Positions 24,920 through 35,239 of a stretch of 64,000 nucleotides of DNA are shown in pieces. The notes under the pieces are model-generated. The model was not told the origin of the DNA and made no database searches. It saw only the letters and a program-made list of their open reading frames with translations. The first letter of the stretch is position 1. The number at the start of each line of letters is the position of its first letter. A program made the translations under genes and the position numbers. This stretch comes from Halobacterium rubrum (GTDB lineage Archaea; Halobacteriota; Halobacteria; Halobacteriales; Halobacteriaceae), in assembly GCF_021729015.1 (NCBI RefSeq), contig NZ_JAJQQZ010000003.1, positions 248,001 to 312,000 on the forward strand, in the 5' to 3' direction.

Positions 24920-26902
24920 TCACAGCCACTCGTCGGGCTTCGTGTCGTAGTCGAGGTCGTCGGCGGCCAGATGCTCGACGGTCCCCCAGTCGAGCTCCGT
25001 GTGCTCGACCTCCTCGCCGTCGTACCGCAACTCGAGGCCGACTTCCTCGGGTTCGGGCTCCCGGTCGTTGCGCCGCGCGCGCTTGCGCTCGGCGTCCGTC
25101 ACGCGCTTCGTGACGGTGTGCAACACCACCGGCCGCCCCCAGAGGTCGAACAGCCGCTCGAGTGTGGCCTCAGCCTCTTCGAGGTCCAGCATCACGCCGT
25201 TGTACTCGTGGCCGAGCAACAGCTCCCCGCGGTTCTCGTGGTTCGCGTCGTAGACCGCGATGGTCGGCTTCCCGAGGTTCGTGAACCGCAACAGCAGCTT
25301 GCGTTTCACGTCCGCGGCGTCCGTGCTGGTCGCCCGGAAGTCGCCCCGGGTCTGGCTGAACTCGTACGCGAAGTAGTCGTTGGCGTCCACGAACTCCTGG
25401 GTGAGGAACTCGTCGACGAACGTCACGTCGTTGTGGCTCTCCCGGACGGCGTACATCCGGTCCCAGCCCGCGCTGAACTCGACGTCGTCGAGCGCGTCCC
25501 CGACGGTCGCGTACCGGTCCGTGTCGAAGAGGTACCGGCTCACGCCCTCCAGTTCGTCGCGAGTCACGCGCCCCAGGAACCCCCGGTACTGGGGTTTCGC
25601 CAGCGAGTAGTGCCGGCGCGCCAGCCCCTCGTACGTGAACAGCTTCCAGGGGTACTGTTCGACGTCGATATCGCGCTCCCGGGCGGCCGCCAGCGCACCG
25701 AAGTCGACGTACTCGCCCGGCAGGCTCTCGACTGCGTCGAGGTCGTCGGGGTCGACCGCCGCCAGCGCGTCCGGCGGCTCCAGTGCGTTCGCGACCGCCT
25801 CGAAGTCGACCGTGTCGTGGAAGTTCCGCCACGTCACGCCGTCGACGCGGAGCAGGCGCTCGAGGACCTCGCGGCGGTTCGCGCGATTCTCCACGTACTC
25901 CCAGAGCTCCTTCCCGAGCTTGTAGGGGTTGAACCCCGGGCTGTTCAGGACGCGGGCCTGGTGGTCGGCGTAGTCGAGGAACTCCTCGGCGGCCGCGAAC
26001 GCCTCCTCGCCCATCATCATCGACTCCCAGTACGCCGCCCACCCCTCGTTCATCACCTTCGTCGTGCGCTGGGGCGCGAAGTAGTACGCCTCCCGGCGCA
26101 GCAACTCCAGGAGTTCGCGCTGCCAGTCCTCGAACGCCACGGCCTTCCCGGCGTCGTCGTCGTACGCCTGGCCGTGGTCGCGGAGGAACGCCAGCAGGTC
26201 GTACTCCGGCTCCTCGGGGAACCGGACGTCGTCGTCGACCGCCTCGACCTCGTCCAGCCACGTCTCGGTGAACACCTCCTCGCGGACCTCCTCGCTGACG
26301 CCCAGCGACGCCAGCGTCTCCGAGAGCGCTTCCGGATCACTGCCCTCGCTGTCTCGCTCGAACGCCCGCCGGTACTCGATGTTGTCCTCGATGGTCAGTA
26401 CGGTGTCGACGAACCGCTCGACGGCCTCCCGGCCGACGTCGGGGTCCTCGAGGAACTCCTCGACGCGGTTCGCGTGGCGCTCCAGCATCGCCGCCGCGTT
26501 CGGGCCGTCGCCGCCCGCGAACAGTCCGAACCAGCGGTTGTTGCTGAAGAAGTCGGCGTGGGCCTCCACGTGCGTGATGACCGCCTTCTGGTCGGCGAGT
26601 TCGTTGCTCACCTGGAGGAAGGCGTTCGACGGGTCGTCGTTGTTCACGATCTCGAAGGCCTTCCCGCCGAGGAACTGCGTCTGCTTGCGTTGCTTCTCGT
26701 ACTTCATCCCCCACCGCCAGTGCGGGTAGCGGGTCTGGAAGCCGTCGTACGCGATGAGTTCGTTCATCTCGTCGTGGTCCACGACCCAGTACTGGACGTC
26801 GTAAGGGTCGAGGCCGAGCTTCCGGGCGAGCGCGTTGGCTTCCCGGGCCGGCTCGGCGAGTTCGCTGGCGGCCGTCTGTTTGCCTGGCTCAGGTCTCGTC
26901 AT
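24920..26902 (-). CDS. SpoVR family protein
   Basis: This 660-residue soluble protein is a full-length member of the SpoVR/YcgB family. The N-terminal block [32 protein letters not shown] is diagnostic. The central [15 protein letters not shown], the [17 protein letters not shown] block and the late [15 protein letters not shown] region are also characteristic. In bacteria it is encoded with PrkA (YeaG) and YeaH and affects spore cortex or stress adaptation, but its biochemistry is unknown. The start overlaps the UPF0229 stop by 14 bp. It is the last gene of the four-gene operon. Confidence 0.95.
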   Translation of the reverse strand: MTRPEPGKQTAASELAEPAREANALARKLGLDPYDVQYWVVDHDEMNELIAYDGFQTRYPHWRWGMKYEKQRKQTQFLGGKAFEIVNNDDPSNAFLQVSNELADQKAVITHVEAHADFFSNNRWFGLFAGGDGPNAAAMLERHANRVEEFLEDPDVGREAVERFVDTVLTIEDNIEYRRAFERDSEGSDPEALSETLASLGVSEEVREEVFTETWLDEVEAVDDDVRFPEEPEYDLLAFLRDHGQAYDDDAGKAVAFEDWQRELLELLRREAYYFAPQRTTKVMNEGWAAYWESMMMGEEAFAAAEEFLDYADHQARVLNSPGFNPYKLGKELWEYVENRANRREVLERLLRVDGVTWRNFHDTVDFEAVANALEPPDALAAVDPDDLDAVESLPGEYVDFGALAAARERDIDVEQYPWKLFTYEGLARRHYSLAKPQYRGFLGRVTRDELEGVSRYLFDTDRYATVGDALDDVEFSAGWDRMYAVRESHNDVTFVDEFLTQEFVDANDYFAYEFSQTRGDFRATSTDAADVKRKLLLRFTNLGKPTIAVYDANHENRGELLLGHEYNGVMLDLEEAEATLERLFDLWGRPVVLHTVTKRVTDAERKRARRNDREPEPEEVGLELRYDGEEVEHTELDWGTVEHLAADDLDYDTKPDEWL

Positions 26903-28196
26903 CGGTGTCCTCCTCGGTGCTCAGGATGGTCTCGATGGCGTCCATCACGTCCCCGGGCTCGGTGACCGTGGTGACGGCGACGCCGTCGCCCTCGCCGAAG
27001 GCGTCTCGGAGCTTCCCCGCGTGGGTGCCCGTCTGGACGCCGTCGGTGGGCTGGGTCTCGACGTACGCGTGGAGGTTCGCGTTGATCTCCCGCATCAGGG
27101 GGATGACGTTCTCCTCGGTGTCGTCGTGGCTGTTCTCGCCGTCGCCGGCCGCGAACACGTAGCGGTTCCACTCCGAGAACGGGTAGTCACCGAGGACCTC
27201 CTCGGCGAGTTCGTAGGCCGTCGAGATGCGGGTGCCGCCGCCGGAGCGGATGCCGAAGAAGTCGCCGCGTTCGACCTCCCACGCCTCGGCGTCGTGGGCG
27301 ATGTAGACGAACTCGGCGTTGTCGTACTTCCCCGTGAGGTACCAGTCCAGCGGCGTGAACGTGCGCTCGACGAGTTCGCGTTTGGCCTCCCGCATCGACC
27401 CGGAGACGTCCCGGATGTTCACGACGACGACGTTGCGCTCGCGGCGCTCGACGATCTTCGGGTGGCGGAAGCGCTCGTCGTCCCGCCGCAGCGGCACCTT
27501 CCCGGCGCCGCCCCGCCGGATGCGGGTCTTCGTCGGTTCGGCGTCGAGTTCGGCTTCCAGTTCGTCGATGGACGCCCAGCGGTCGGTGTCGCCCGCGAGG
27601 GTGCGGGCCTGCTCTTTCAGCCACGCCCGCGAGACGGGGACGTGTTGCTCGCGCGCCCACTCGTAGACCTCGTCGACCCCCCAGCCCTCGACGCGCAGCG
27701 CCTCCGTGACGTACTCCTCGTCGAAGTCCATCGCGATCTTGCGCTTCAGCCCCTGCTTGTAGAGGTGCGCGAAGTCCAGCGTGCCCCGGGGGCCGCGCCG
27801 GGCGGTGTCGTTGAACGCGCCCTCCGTCTCCTCGACGACTTTCTTCCCCTTGGGGTCGAGGTCGAGGCCGAGGCGGTCGTCGAGTTCCTGCGCGAACTCC
27901 TCGGGGTCCATCTCGTAGTACTCGTGGTCGGCGCCCTCCTCGCCGGCCTCGTCGCCGTCCCCGTCGCCCTCCTCGGGGTCGCCGACCTGGTCGCCGGGCT
28001 CGACCTCGCCCTGACCGACGCCGCCCTGGTCGAGCTTGTCGTACTGGAACTCCGGGAGGTCGACGAGCTTGATGGGGACGCGGACCGAGTCCGGCCCGCT
28101 GCCGCCGAGGTCGCCGTACTGGATGAACTCCGCGAGGTCCTGCCGGCGCTGCTCGCCGACCTCGCGGAACCGCTCGAGGTCCTCTCTCAGCCCCAT
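26889..28196 (-). CDS. UPF0229 (YeaH/YhbH) protein with von Willebrand A-like domain
   Basis: This 435-residue protein carries the UPF0229 arrangement. The N-terminus is basic and acidic ([18 protein letters not shown]), residues about 65-92 are very acidic, and the C-terminal half is a vWA-like domain. The MIDAS-type motif DVSGSM is at residues 263-268, with a GGGTRIST loop further on. It probably binds a metal and a partner protein as a scaffold beside the PrkA kinases. The start overlaps the second kinase gene by 10 bp and its end overlaps spoVR by 14 bp, so translation is probably coupled. Confidence 0.93.
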   Translation of the reverse strand: MGLREDLERFREVGEQRRQDLAEFIQYGDLGGSGPDSVRVPIKLVDLPEFQYDKLDQGGVGQGEVEPGDQVGDPEEGDGDGDEAGEEGADHEYYEMDPEEFAQELDDRLGLDLDPKGKKVVEETEGAFNDTARRGPRGTLDFAHLYKQGLKRKIAMDFDEEYVTEALRVEGWGVDEVYEWAREQHVPVSRAWLKEQARTLAGDTDRWASIDELEAELDAEPTKTRIRRGGAGKVPLRRDDERFRHPKIVERRERNVVVVNIRDVSGSMREAKRELVERTFTPLDWYLTGKYDNAEFVYIAHDAEAWEVERGDFFGIRSGGGTRISTAYELAEEVLGDYPFSEWNRYVFAAGDGENSHDDTEENVIPLMREINANLHAYVETQPTDGVQTGTHAGKLRDAFGEGDGVAVTTVTEPGDVMDAIETILSTEEDTDDET

Positions 28197-30457
28197 CCGT
28201 CGGCCACCTCCGCGACCACGGTACGGGACGCCAGTTCGGCGCTGGCCGGCGAGTAGTCGCGCTCCTCGACGAGGAACTCGATTGCGCGTTCCTTCACGGC
28301 GGCCGTCTCGGTGCCTTCCGGCGGGTCCGGCCACTGTGCGGGGTCGAAGTCCGGGTGGACGCGCTCGACGTCGTCCCAGTCGTTGCCCGCGAGCACGTCC
28401 CGCAGCACCGGCACCGTCGACAGGTCGACGTCGTGGGCGTGGAACTCGTCGTCGCGGTGCTCCCACGCGTGCCGCGTGACCGCCGTCATCACGGTGTCCT
28501 CGCGGAACTCGCGGACCGACTCGCCGGGCTCGTTCCCGAGGTAGTCGTCGTCGTCGAACCGCCCCAGCGTCTCCGTCTCGAAGAGCCGCATCGCGAGCGC
28601 GTCCGGCGCCTCCTGCTCGCCGCGGGCGTTCTCGACGGTGTCGTCGGTCGCCCACGCGTGGACGTTGTCGACGTACTCTTCGACCTCGGACTCGCTTGCG
28701 CCCTCCTCGGAGAGGATGGCCTCGAGGACGTCACTCTCCTGTCGCTCGTGGAGGTGTGCCTCCACGCCAGCCAGCCGATCTTCGAACTCTGCGCGCTCGG
28801 CGTCCGAGAACACCGGCGCAGTCCTGAGCCCGTCGACCATCGCGTCGAGGACGTCACCGGGCGTGACGACGCGCTCGACGGGGAGGCCGGGGTGGGTGCG
28901 GTCGGCGTCGTCGTGCAGGAGGTCCGCGAGCACGTCCCGCGTGTACGTCACGGGGATGCCGTTCGAGCCGTCGACGCCGCCGTCGAAGTCGAACTCGCTG
29001 GCCTCCCGCCGGTCCTCGCCGCTGCCGACGTACCCCCTGTCGAACAGCAGCGCCTTCTCGACGAGCGTGAGGTCCTCCGGGCGGTCCTCACCGTCGAGGC
29101 GCGTCACGACGCTGTACAGCGCCGCCGCCTCGATCGCGTGGGGTGCGAGCTCGCGCTCGGTGGGCCCGTCCTCGTCGCGGACCGACACCGCGACCGGCTC
29201 CCGGGTGCGCTCGGCCAGCACCTCCGGGTCGGTCGCCGTCCAGACCTCGTTGTCGCCCGTCAGCTCCCGGCGGAGCAGCTGGGCCTCGAGGCTGACGGAG
29301 GTGAGGTAGCCGAACTCGTGTTTGGACAGCCGGCGTTTGAGCGCCTTCAGGGGGTCGAAGCCCTGCCGGTCGTCGTGTTTGTTCAGGTGGGCCTCCAGGT
29401 CGAGGTTCGAGATGACGACCAGCTGGGTATCCAGGTCCATCCCGATGCCCTTGTCGAGTTTCACGCGTCGCTCGTCGGGGACGTTCAGCAGCTTCTGCAG
29501 CAGGTCGGCGTGCTGGCTGGCGTCCTCCACGACGGTCAGACAGCCGTTGCCCTGCGATAGCACGCCGTCGTAGCTGAACGCTTGCGGGTTCTTCCGGCCC
29601 TTGGAGTCGAGCTGGCCGAGCAGACCGGCGACCCAGGAGCCGACGAGGCGTTCTTTCGGGCTGCCGGCGTCCTCGGAGTGCAGCACGCCGACGCCCTGTC
29701 CGCGGTCGACGACGTAGTTCTTGACGCGCAGGTGCTCTGGGTCCGTGACGGCCGCGAACAGGTCCTCGACGCCCTCGCGGCGGTACTTCTCCTCGAGGTA
29801 CTCGTAGGCCTCCCGGGAGAACGGCGGCAGGTCCGCGTCCGCACGGAGTTCGTCGGTCTCCTCGCGGTGCTCGTTCAGGTCCGCCAGCAGCTCCTTCCGC
29901 ACGTCGGCGGGAAACACGGACAGCGGCGACGCCTGCACGGGGCTCTCGTACCAGTCGTCCTCCCGGTCGACGGGGTCCTCGCCGTACGTCAGGCCCGGCC
30001 CGCGCTCGGCGTCCGAGATGTTCCACTCGACGGTGTAGCGTCGGCCTTCCGGGGTCTTCGAGAACTCCCGGAGGCCGTTGACGAGACACCGCTTCAGCTC
30101 GGACTTGCCCGTCGCGGTGGGCCCGGCGAACCAGAGGATGGTCTCGGCCTTCCCCCGGCCCGCGGCGATGGCGCGCAGGTCGTCGACGAACGCGTTCAGC
30201 GTCGCCGTGTTCCCGAGGACGGCGTGTTCGCCGTCGTTGTGCGGGTCGTCGAAGAACCGGTAGCGCTGCAACTGCTCGCCGTTCTCTACGACCTCCCGGG
30301 TACCCTCGCTCTCGATGGCGGCGAGGAGGTAGCGGCTGGCGTGGGCGGCCGCCAGCGGCTCCTCGAACGCCCGGTCGACGTACTCGGCGAGGCTCATCGG
30401 CTCGTCGTAGGCGTCCCGCAGCGTGCGGTCCGCCCGCGCGACGTAGTCGCGGGTCAC
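28187..30457 (-). CDS. Second PrkA-type AAA protein kinase
   Basis: This 756-residue protein is a second, more divergent PrkA-family protein. The P-loop GPTATGKS is at residues 112-119. The PrkA-type block [26 protein letters not shown] and the [14 protein letters not shown] segment mark the AAA region. The C-terminal 350 residues differ from bacterial PrkA and are highly acidic. The GTG at 30457 overlaps the stop of the first kinase in a GTGA junction. An in-frame opening further upstream is shadow sequence of that kinase. It may act as a kinase or as an inactive partner. Confidence 0.88.
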   Translation of the reverse strand: MTRDYVARADRTLRDAYDEPMSLAEYVDRAFEEPLAAAHASRYLLAAIESEGTREVVENGEQLQRYRFFDDPHNDGEHAVLGNTATLNAFVDDLRAIAAGRGKAETILWFAGPTATGKSELKRCLVNGLREFSKTPEGRRYTVEWNISDAERGPGLTYGEDPVDREDDWYESPVQASPLSVFPADVRKELLADLNEHREETDELRADADLPPFSREAYEYLEEKYRREGVEDLFAAVTDPEHLRVKNYVVDRGQGVGVLHSEDAGSPKERLVGSWVAGLLGQLDSKGRKNPQAFSYDGVLSQGNGCLTVVEDASQHADLLQKLLNVPDERRVKLDKGIGMDLDTQLVVISNLDLEAHLNKHDDRQGFDPLKALKRRLSKHEFGYLTSVSLEAQLLRRELTGDNEVWTATDPEVLAERTREPVAVSVRDEDGPTERELAPHAIEAAALYSVVTRLDGEDRPEDLTLVEKALLFDRGYVGSGEDRREASEFDFDGGVDGSNGIPVTYTRDVLADLLHDDADRTHPGLPVERVVTPGDVLDAMVDGLRTAPVFSDAERAEFEDRLAGVEAHLHERQESDVLEAILSEEGASESEVEEYVDNVHAWATDDTVENARGEQEAPDALAMRLFETETLGRFDDDDYLGNEPGESVREFREDTVMTAVTRHAWEHRDDEFHAHDVDLSTVPVLRDVLAGNDWDDVERVHPDFDPAQWPDPPEGTETAAVKERAIEFLVEERDYSPASAELASRTVVAEVADGWG

Positions 30458-32508
30458 GACTCCAGTTCCGCCTTCGCCACCTCGGCGCCGGCGAACTCGA
30501 GGACCTCGCGGGCGCCGTCCTCGCTGTACCCGCGGTCCACGAGCGCCGCCACCCACTCGTTGTCCTGTTCCTCGTCGACGTCGGCGTTCGACACCAGCGC
30601 CGAGAAGTTGATGTTGTGCTTCTTGTCCTCCCAGAGCTTGCGCTCCAGCGCCCGGCGCAGCCGGTCGTTGTCCTGGGGGTCGAAGGGCTCGCCCTCGCGG
30701 GCGCGCCGGCTCACCCAGTTCGAGACCTCCTGGCGGAAATCGTCCTTGCGGTCCCGGGGGACGCCGAGTTGCTCCTCGACGGCGCGCAGGAACGTCTCGT
30801 CGGGCTCCTGCTCGCGGCCGGTGAGCTCGTCGGCGACGGTGTCGTCGTCGATGTACGCCATCACGTGGTCCATGTACTTCTCGCCCTGCCGCTGGATCTC
30901 GTCCAGGTCGTAGGCGAGGGCGTGGCGGACGTCCTCGATGGCGCGCTCCTTGTACTCCTCGCGGACGAGTTCGAGTACGCGCTGGTAGTCGTCGACGTTC
31001 TCCTCGAGGATGGAGCCGTGCTGGGGGAGGTTGTCCTCCAGCCGGTTGAAGACCGTCAGCGGCGACAGGAAGCCGCGCTCGCGGTCCATCGACTCCATGA
31101 TGGCGGCGGCGATCTCGTCGCCGACGAAGCGCGGACTGACGCCCGCCATGCCCTCGCGGTCGCCCGCCGACTCCGCCTCCTCGCGGAGCTTCTCGGGGTC
31201 GACGTCCTCGACGTCGTCGAGTTCGCCGTTGTACGCCTTGGCCTTCTCCAGCAGGCCGACGTTGTCGGTATCGGGGTCGCGGATGCGCGTCAGCACGCCG
31301 AACAGGCCGGCCATCGTGAGCGTGTGGGGCTCGACGTGGATGTCCGGCACGTCGGCGTTCCCGAGCAGCTTCTCGTAGATCTGGGCCTCCTGCTCGTACT
31401 CGAGAACGTACGGGAAGTCCACGCGCTTCGTGCGGTCGTTGAACGCCTCCATCTTCTCGTCGGCGCGCTTGTCCCGGTACTCGGGCATGTTCGTGCGGCC
31501 GAGGATGACCTGGTCGATGTCGATTCGGGGGTTGTTCTTCGGCTTGATGGTCTGTTCCTGCGTGGCGTGCAGGAAGTCGTAGAGGAACTCCCGCTGGAGT
31601 TTCAGCAGCTCCTCGCCGGAGAAGATGCCGCGGTTGGCGTTGCAGAATGCGCCCGCGTAGTCGAACGCCCGTGGGTCGCTCTCGCCGTAGACGGCGAGCT
31701 TCGAGTAGTTGACGTCGCCGGTCAGTTCGGTCTCGTCCTGGTTCTTCTTGTCCTTGGGTTCGAACGTCTCGATGCAGTCCCGGCGGTTCTCGCTGGCGAC
31801 GAGCCGCACGACCTCGACGTGGTTCTCGAGGACGGCCTGGAGGTCGTCGTCGTAGTGCGCGAGCAGCTCGTCCATGTAGAACTCGCTCTCGGGGTCGAGG
31901 CTCTGCTCGTTGCGCAGCGAGTACGGCGCGTCGAGGACCTCGTTCAGTTCGTCGATGACCTGCTGGCGTTGCTTCTGCGGCAGCAACACGAGCGGGTCCT
32001 GATGCATCGGGGAGACGACGGTGTCGTCGTTGGGGTCCTGGTCGTCGATGACCGAGCAGAGGTCCGTCCAGCGGAAGGTGTACAGTCGCCCTTCCTCCTG
32101 GGTGGTGTAGTCCTCGAAGTACCGCCGGACCTGCCGGTCGACGTCGGACTTCCCCGAGCCGACCGGCCCGAGGAGGAGGATGATGCGCTTCTCCGGGCCG
32201 AGTCCGCGAGCCCCGCTTTTGACCTTGTTGACGAACTCGTGGATGGACTCGTGGACTTCCCGGCCGAAGAAGGTGTTCGCACCCTCGCCGAGTGGGTCTT
32301 CGGATGCGAGGTGATACTCGACGACCCCGTCCTCGGTGGTTTTGCCGTAGTGGTCGAACATGTCCGCGAGCCGCTGGTGGGCGTTGCGGGCGACCCTGGG
32401 GTCGTCGTAGAGGGTATCCAGGTACCACTGGAAGCTCCGTTCGTCGCGGAGGTCCGATGGCACCGACGCCTCGTACTGCTCGCTGAGTCGGTCGAGGGTT
32501 TCCGTCAT
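30454..32508 (-). CDS. prkA: PrkA family serine protein kinase
   Basis: This 684-residue protein closely matches PrkA/YeaG. The AAA domain includes the P-loop GPVGSGKS (residues 114-121) and the PrkA signature regions TFRWTDLCSVIDD and NRGIFSGEELLKLQREFLYDFLHATQEQTI. The C-terminal PrkA domain follows (about 420-684). In bacteria it phosphorylates or remodels proteins under nutrient stress. It heads the operon prkA-prkA-like-UPF0229-spoVR. Its start has an untranslated leader with TATA-like elements at about 32605-32637. Confidence 0.93.
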   Translation of the reverse strand: MTETLDRLSEQYEASVPSDLRDERSFQWYLDTLYDDPRVARNAHQRLADMFDHYGKTTEDGVVEYHLASEDPLGEGANTFFGREVHESIHEFVNKVKSGARGLGPEKRIILLLGPVGSGKSDVDRQVRRYFEDYTTQEEGRLYTFRWTDLCSVIDDQDPNDDTVVSPMHQDPLVLLPQKQRQQVIDELNEVLDAPYSLRNEQSLDPESEFYMDELLAHYDDDLQAVLENHVEVVRLVASENRRDCIETFEPKDKKNQDETELTGDVNYSKLAVYGESDPRAFDYAGAFCNANRGIFSGEELLKLQREFLYDFLHATQEQTIKPKNNPRIDIDQVILGRTNMPEYRDKRADEKMEAFNDRTKRVDFPYVLEYEQEAQIYEKLLGNADVPDIHVEPHTLTMAGLFGVLTRIRDPDTDNVGLLEKAKAYNGELDDVEDVDPEKLREEAESAGDREGMAGVSPRFVGDEIAAAIMESMDRERGFLSPLTVFNRLEDNLPQHGSILEENVDDYQRVLELVREEYKERAIEDVRHALAYDLDEIQRQGEKYMDHVMAYIDDDTVADELTGREQEPDETFLRAVEEQLGVPRDRKDDFRQEVSNWVSRRAREGEPFDPQDNDRLRRALERKLWEDKKHNINFSALVSNADVDEEQDNEWVAALVDRGYSEDGAREVLEFAGAEVAKAELES

Positions 32509-32860
32509 GTTGGTTGTGTGTGTCTCGATGCCACACCCGGGCGAGCTACCGGGTCATCTCGGAGGGACGACTGGGGACGGCCGCCGGGCGGTACACCGGC
32601 ACTACTATAACTATGGTAATTGCTAACGTATAAGTTCGTCGCCCGTTGGCACACACCACGGACGGCCGAATCGCCCGCTCTCGACCCGTAATCCCGAACC
32701 CGTCCGGACATTTCCGGGTCTACCGAGCGGGCGGCGACGCGACCACGCCGACACCGCAGCCCGTGTAGTTCAAGTAAACGAACGCGACTCCGACCAGCCC
32801 CGCTGACGCCCGGCTGCCGCAGTGAACGACCATAAATACGGCCGGTCCAAAACCGACGGT
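32509..32860. promoter_or_regulatory. Divergent control region of the prkA operon and the GAF gene
   Basis: This 352-bp region has no convincing ORF. For prkA (minus strand) there are two TATA-like elements, CTTATACG (32628-32635) and TTATAG (32605-32610), giving leaders of about 70-100 nt; I see no Shine-Dalgarno before the ATG. For the GAF gene (plus strand) CATAAATAC (32831-32839) lies 22-30 bp before the ATG. The A+T-rich stretch 32605-32636 stands out from the local composition. Confidence 0.55.
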
Positions 32861-33577
32861 ATGGACCACGACTCGTATCTCCGGACGATCGGCCTGCCGG
32901 AGTTCGCGGACCGGGCCTCCGACGCCGCCCGCCGCGGCGCGTCGCTGGTGTCGCGGCCGCCACACGCCACGGTCACCCGGGAGACCGTCGAGGACCGCTA
33001 CGTCTACCCCGTCCCCGAGCTCGGCGACGACGGCACCTGCGGCGTTGGCCTCGCCGACGATCCGTACAACCTCGCCCCCATCTGCGGGCTGGACTACGAC
33101 CCCGAACGGCTCCGTGACCACCCCAACACCGCCCGGCTGGTCGCACTCCACGAGACCGTCGAGGGGCTCGCCGAGGAGACCGGCGCCGACTGGCTCGGCG
33201 TCTACCGGCGCGCCACCAACGCCGACGGCGAGGACGTCCTCGTCAAGGAAGCCTACGTCGGCGAACCGTCCCGCGCCGAGTTCCCGCTCACCGAATCGTT
33301 CGCCGAACGCTCGAACAACACGACCGTCGGGCTCAGCGGCGAAGCCGTGCTGGTCGACAGCGTCGACGACTACGACGGCCCCTACTACGAGTGCGACGGC
33401 AGCGTCGACAGCGAGTTCTGCTGTCCGGTGCTCGCCGGCGACGAGGTCGTCGGCATCGTCGACGCCGAAGCCCACGAACCCGAGTTCTTCACCGAAGACC
33501 GGGTGCTCGCCATCGCCGGCGCCTGCGCGGCGCTGGCTGACTCCGACCTCCTTACGCCACCGCGAGTCGACAGCTGA
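32861..33577 (+). CDS. GAF-like domain protein
   Basis: This 238-residue soluble protein has an N-terminal extension (1-70) and a GAF-type fold (about 90-225). The order of elements is VEGLAEETGADWLGVYRR, then DVLVKEAYVG, NTTVGLSGEAVLVDSV and VLAGDEVVGIVDAEAHE. This resembles free-methionine-sulfoxide reductase-type or sensory GAF domains, although clustered catalytic Cys residues are not clear (CDGSVDSEFCCPV has three). It is probably a sensor or redox protein. The ATG at 32861 fits the TATA spacing. Confidence 0.75.
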   Translation: MDHDSYLRTIGLPEFADRASDAARRGASLVSRPPHATVTRETVEDRYVYPVPELGDDGTCGVGLADDPYNLAPICGLDYDPERLRDHPNTARLVALHETVEGLAEETGADWLGVYRRATNADGEDVLVKEAYVGEPSRAEFPLTESFAERSNNTTVGLSGEAVLVDSVDDYDGPYYECDGSVDSEFCCPVLAGDEVVGIVDAEAHEPEFFTEDRVLAIAGACAALADSDLLTPPRVDS

Positions 33578-33630
33578 CGCCGCCTCACCCCTCCTCTGAA
33601 CACCCCTCATTTGTGTCTGACGGCAGCACG

Positions 33631-33661
33631 CTTAATATAGTGGAGTAAAATTACGATAATT
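33631..33661 (+). promoter_or_regulatory. padR promoter and palindromic operator candidate
   Basis: CTTAATATAG (33631-33640) is the TATA box. It is followed at once by the perfect palindrome AATTA-CGA-TAATT (33649-33661), which covers the expected transcription start just before the ATG at 33668. PadR proteins often repress their own gene, so this is a plausible autoregulatory site. Confidence 0.55.
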
Positions 33662-33667
33662 AAGACC

Positions 33668-33997
33668 ATGGACGACCTCACTGGATTCCAGCGGGACCTG
33701 CTCGTCGTCGCAGCCGGACTCGACGAGCCCAACGGACTGGACGTCAAAGACGAGCTCGAGACGTACTACACGGCCGACATCAACCACGGTCGGCTCTACC
33801 CCAACCTCGACACGCTCGTCGAGAAGGGCCTCCTCGAGAAGGCCAAGGCCGACGAGCGAACGAACCGCTACCTCCTCACGGACCGCGGCGAACGCGAACT
33901 CCGGTCCCGCCGCGAGTGGGAAGACCGCTACGTCGACGACGTCGGGAGAGACGACGACGACGACGAGGACGACGAGCGCACCGTCCTCGCGAACTGA
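33668..33997 (+). CDS. PadR family transcriptional regulator
   Basis: This 109-residue protein is a PadR-type winged helix (about 5-80). It has the diagnostic GFQRDLLVVAAGL start, the recognition region INHGRLYPNLDTLVEKGLLEK and the wing RTNRYLLTDRGERELR. The C-terminal dimerisation helix is short, and the tail is very acidic (DDDDDEDDE). The gene sits alone with a palindromic site in its promoter. Targets are unknown, although the next gene may be regulated. Confidence 0.9.
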   Translation: MDDLTGFQRDLLVVAAGLDEPNGLDVKDELETYYTADINHGRLYPNLDTLVEKGLLEKAKADERTNRYLLTDRGERELRSRREWEDRYVDDVGRDDDDDEDDERTVLAN

Positions 33998-34075
33998 CGC
34001 GGGGCCGCCGCTGCCGCCGACTCAGCCACCGAACCGGACGGAAGATTCACCAGTGGGCCGCCCGAACCGGGTGGT

Positions 34076-34519
34076 ATGCCAGCAGAGTCCCTCGCCGCAC
34101 ACATCCGCACGCTGGATGCCGGCGAGCTCCGTTCGGTCGTCCACTACGACGGCGACGACTACGACACCGTCTTCCAGGCCGACCGCGTTCGCGACGAGTT
34201 CGCAGAAGTGGAGTACGAGGAAGTCGCGAAACACCTCGTTCTGAAGGGCCTCGACGACGGCTTCGAACAGCCGGAGTTCGCGCGCTTCGGCCACCTCGAC
34301 GCCACCGTCCGGTGGTTCCACGACGTCGTCGCCTTCCAGGTGCCGCTGGACGACTGGTCCGGCGTCATCGTCACCTTCGACAGGGACTCCATCGAGGACA
34401 CCAGCGCGCTCGTCGACGAGCTGCTCGCGTTCGTCGACGAGCAGTTCCACGACGACGCCGCCGAGGAGGCGTCCGCCGACGACGTGGCCAGCGAGTTCAG
34501 CGAGGAGTTCGGTCAGTAG
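34076..34519 (+). CDS. Conserved haloarchaeal hypothetical protein
   Basis: This 147-residue soluble acidic protein has an alternating strand/helix pattern: SVVHYDGDDYDTVFQ, VRDEFAEVEYEEVAKHLVLK, then VRWFHDVVAFQVPL and GVIVTFDRDS. No catalytic motif is apparent. It is short-spaced after padR (78 bp) and its end overlaps the convergent RecA-like gene by seven bases. I recognise only that similar proteins occur in haloarchaea near signalling genes. Confidence 0.65.
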   Translation: MPAESLAAHIRTLDAGELRSVVHYDGDDYDTVFQADRVRDEFAEVEYEEVAKHLVLKGLDDGFEQPEFARFGHLDATVRWFHDVVAFQVPLDDWSGVIVTFDRDSIEDTSALVDELLAFVDEQFHDDAAEEASADDVASEFSEEFGQ

Positions 34520-35154
34520 GACTGCCAGTCCGTCCGCCCCCGTCCGAGTCCCACCACGCGTACCTCTGTCCCGCCCTCGCTGCGTCTCGTCTGCACCATC
34601 GCGTCGTACAGCGGCGCCAGCCGGTCGAAGGCCTCCCGGTTGCTCGTGTCGAGCACGCCGAGCCCGAGCCAGCCGAGCCGCTCGACGTGCCCCGCGTACA
34701 CGTGCAGGAACCGGAAGACGCGCCGCACGTCGGCGTACATCAGCATCGTCGACACCGTCGACACCGCGAACCGCGTTCGGGTGCCCTGCCGTTCGAGGTG
34801 CTTGAAGATGCCGCCGAGCCGGATCCCGATCTCCGTGACGTCGCCCGGCGACGGCACGTACTTCACGAGCTCCGAGTCCTCGGTGGTCTCGCCGCTCTGC
34901 CGGGTCACGCAGTCGACGATGCCGCCGCGGCCCGCCTCGACGGCGTCCCAGACGGCCGGCGAACGCCGCCGGATTCCCTTCACGGAGTCTCTCGTACCGA
35001 CAACCACGGCGCCCTCCTCGCGGTCGCAGCCCGACTCCAGCAGCGACCGGGCGAGCTCGCGCTTGTGTGTGAGCGGCGGTCCCGCGACGAGGAGGTTCGT
35101 CCCCTCTGGCACAGTGTCCACGGGCAACTGGTCGCCGACGTCGTACTCCGTCAC
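34513..35154 (-). CDS. RecA/KaiC-like haloarchaeal protein with altered Walker A
   Basis: This 213-residue protein resembles haloarchaeal RecA-superfamily ATPase-like proteins (DUF7504 type). The first strand and loop LLVAGPPLTHKRELA correspond to a Walker A motif, but the usual G-K-S/T is H-K-R, so nucleotide binding is doubtful. Downstream are GAVVVGTRDS, GRGGIVDCVTRQ and TRFAVSTVSTMLMYADVRRVFRFLHV, typical of this family. The GTG at 35154 is supported by the conserved opening. It may be a signalling adaptor, as relatives neighbour histidine kinases and regulators. Confidence 0.7.
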   Translation of the reverse strand: MTEYDVGDQLPVDTVPEGTNLLVAGPPLTHKRELARSLLESGCDREEGAVVVGTRDSVKGIRRRSPAVWDAVEAGRGGIVDCVTRQSGETTEDSELVKYVPSPGDVTEIGIRLGGIFKHLERQGTRTRFAVSTVSTMLMYADVRRVFRFLHVYAGHVERLGWLGLGVLDTSNREAFDRLAPLYDAMVQTRRSEGGTEVRVVGLGRGRTDWQSY

Positions 35155-35239
35155 GCCTCCTCGTACTCGGGCCACTGGAAAAAGGATTCCTCCCTCCGGC
35201 GCCCGTGGGGTGACCTCTCGAAGCGTCGCTCCCGGAGCG

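Noticed and set aside
24890-26965. A 691-codon plus-strand frame opposite spoVR
   Set aside because: The minus-strand SpoVR protein has strong family motifs; the antisense product has none.
30458-32536. In-frame extension of the second PrkA-type gene up to 32536 (1449 residues)
   Set aside because: The extra part is Arg/Pro-rich shadow of the first prkA gene. The GTG at 30457 in a GTGA junction is the natural start.
30616-32610. A 664-codon plus-strand frame opposite prkA
   Set aside because: It is antisense to a well-conserved kinase and has repetitive Leu/Val/Asp composition without motifs.
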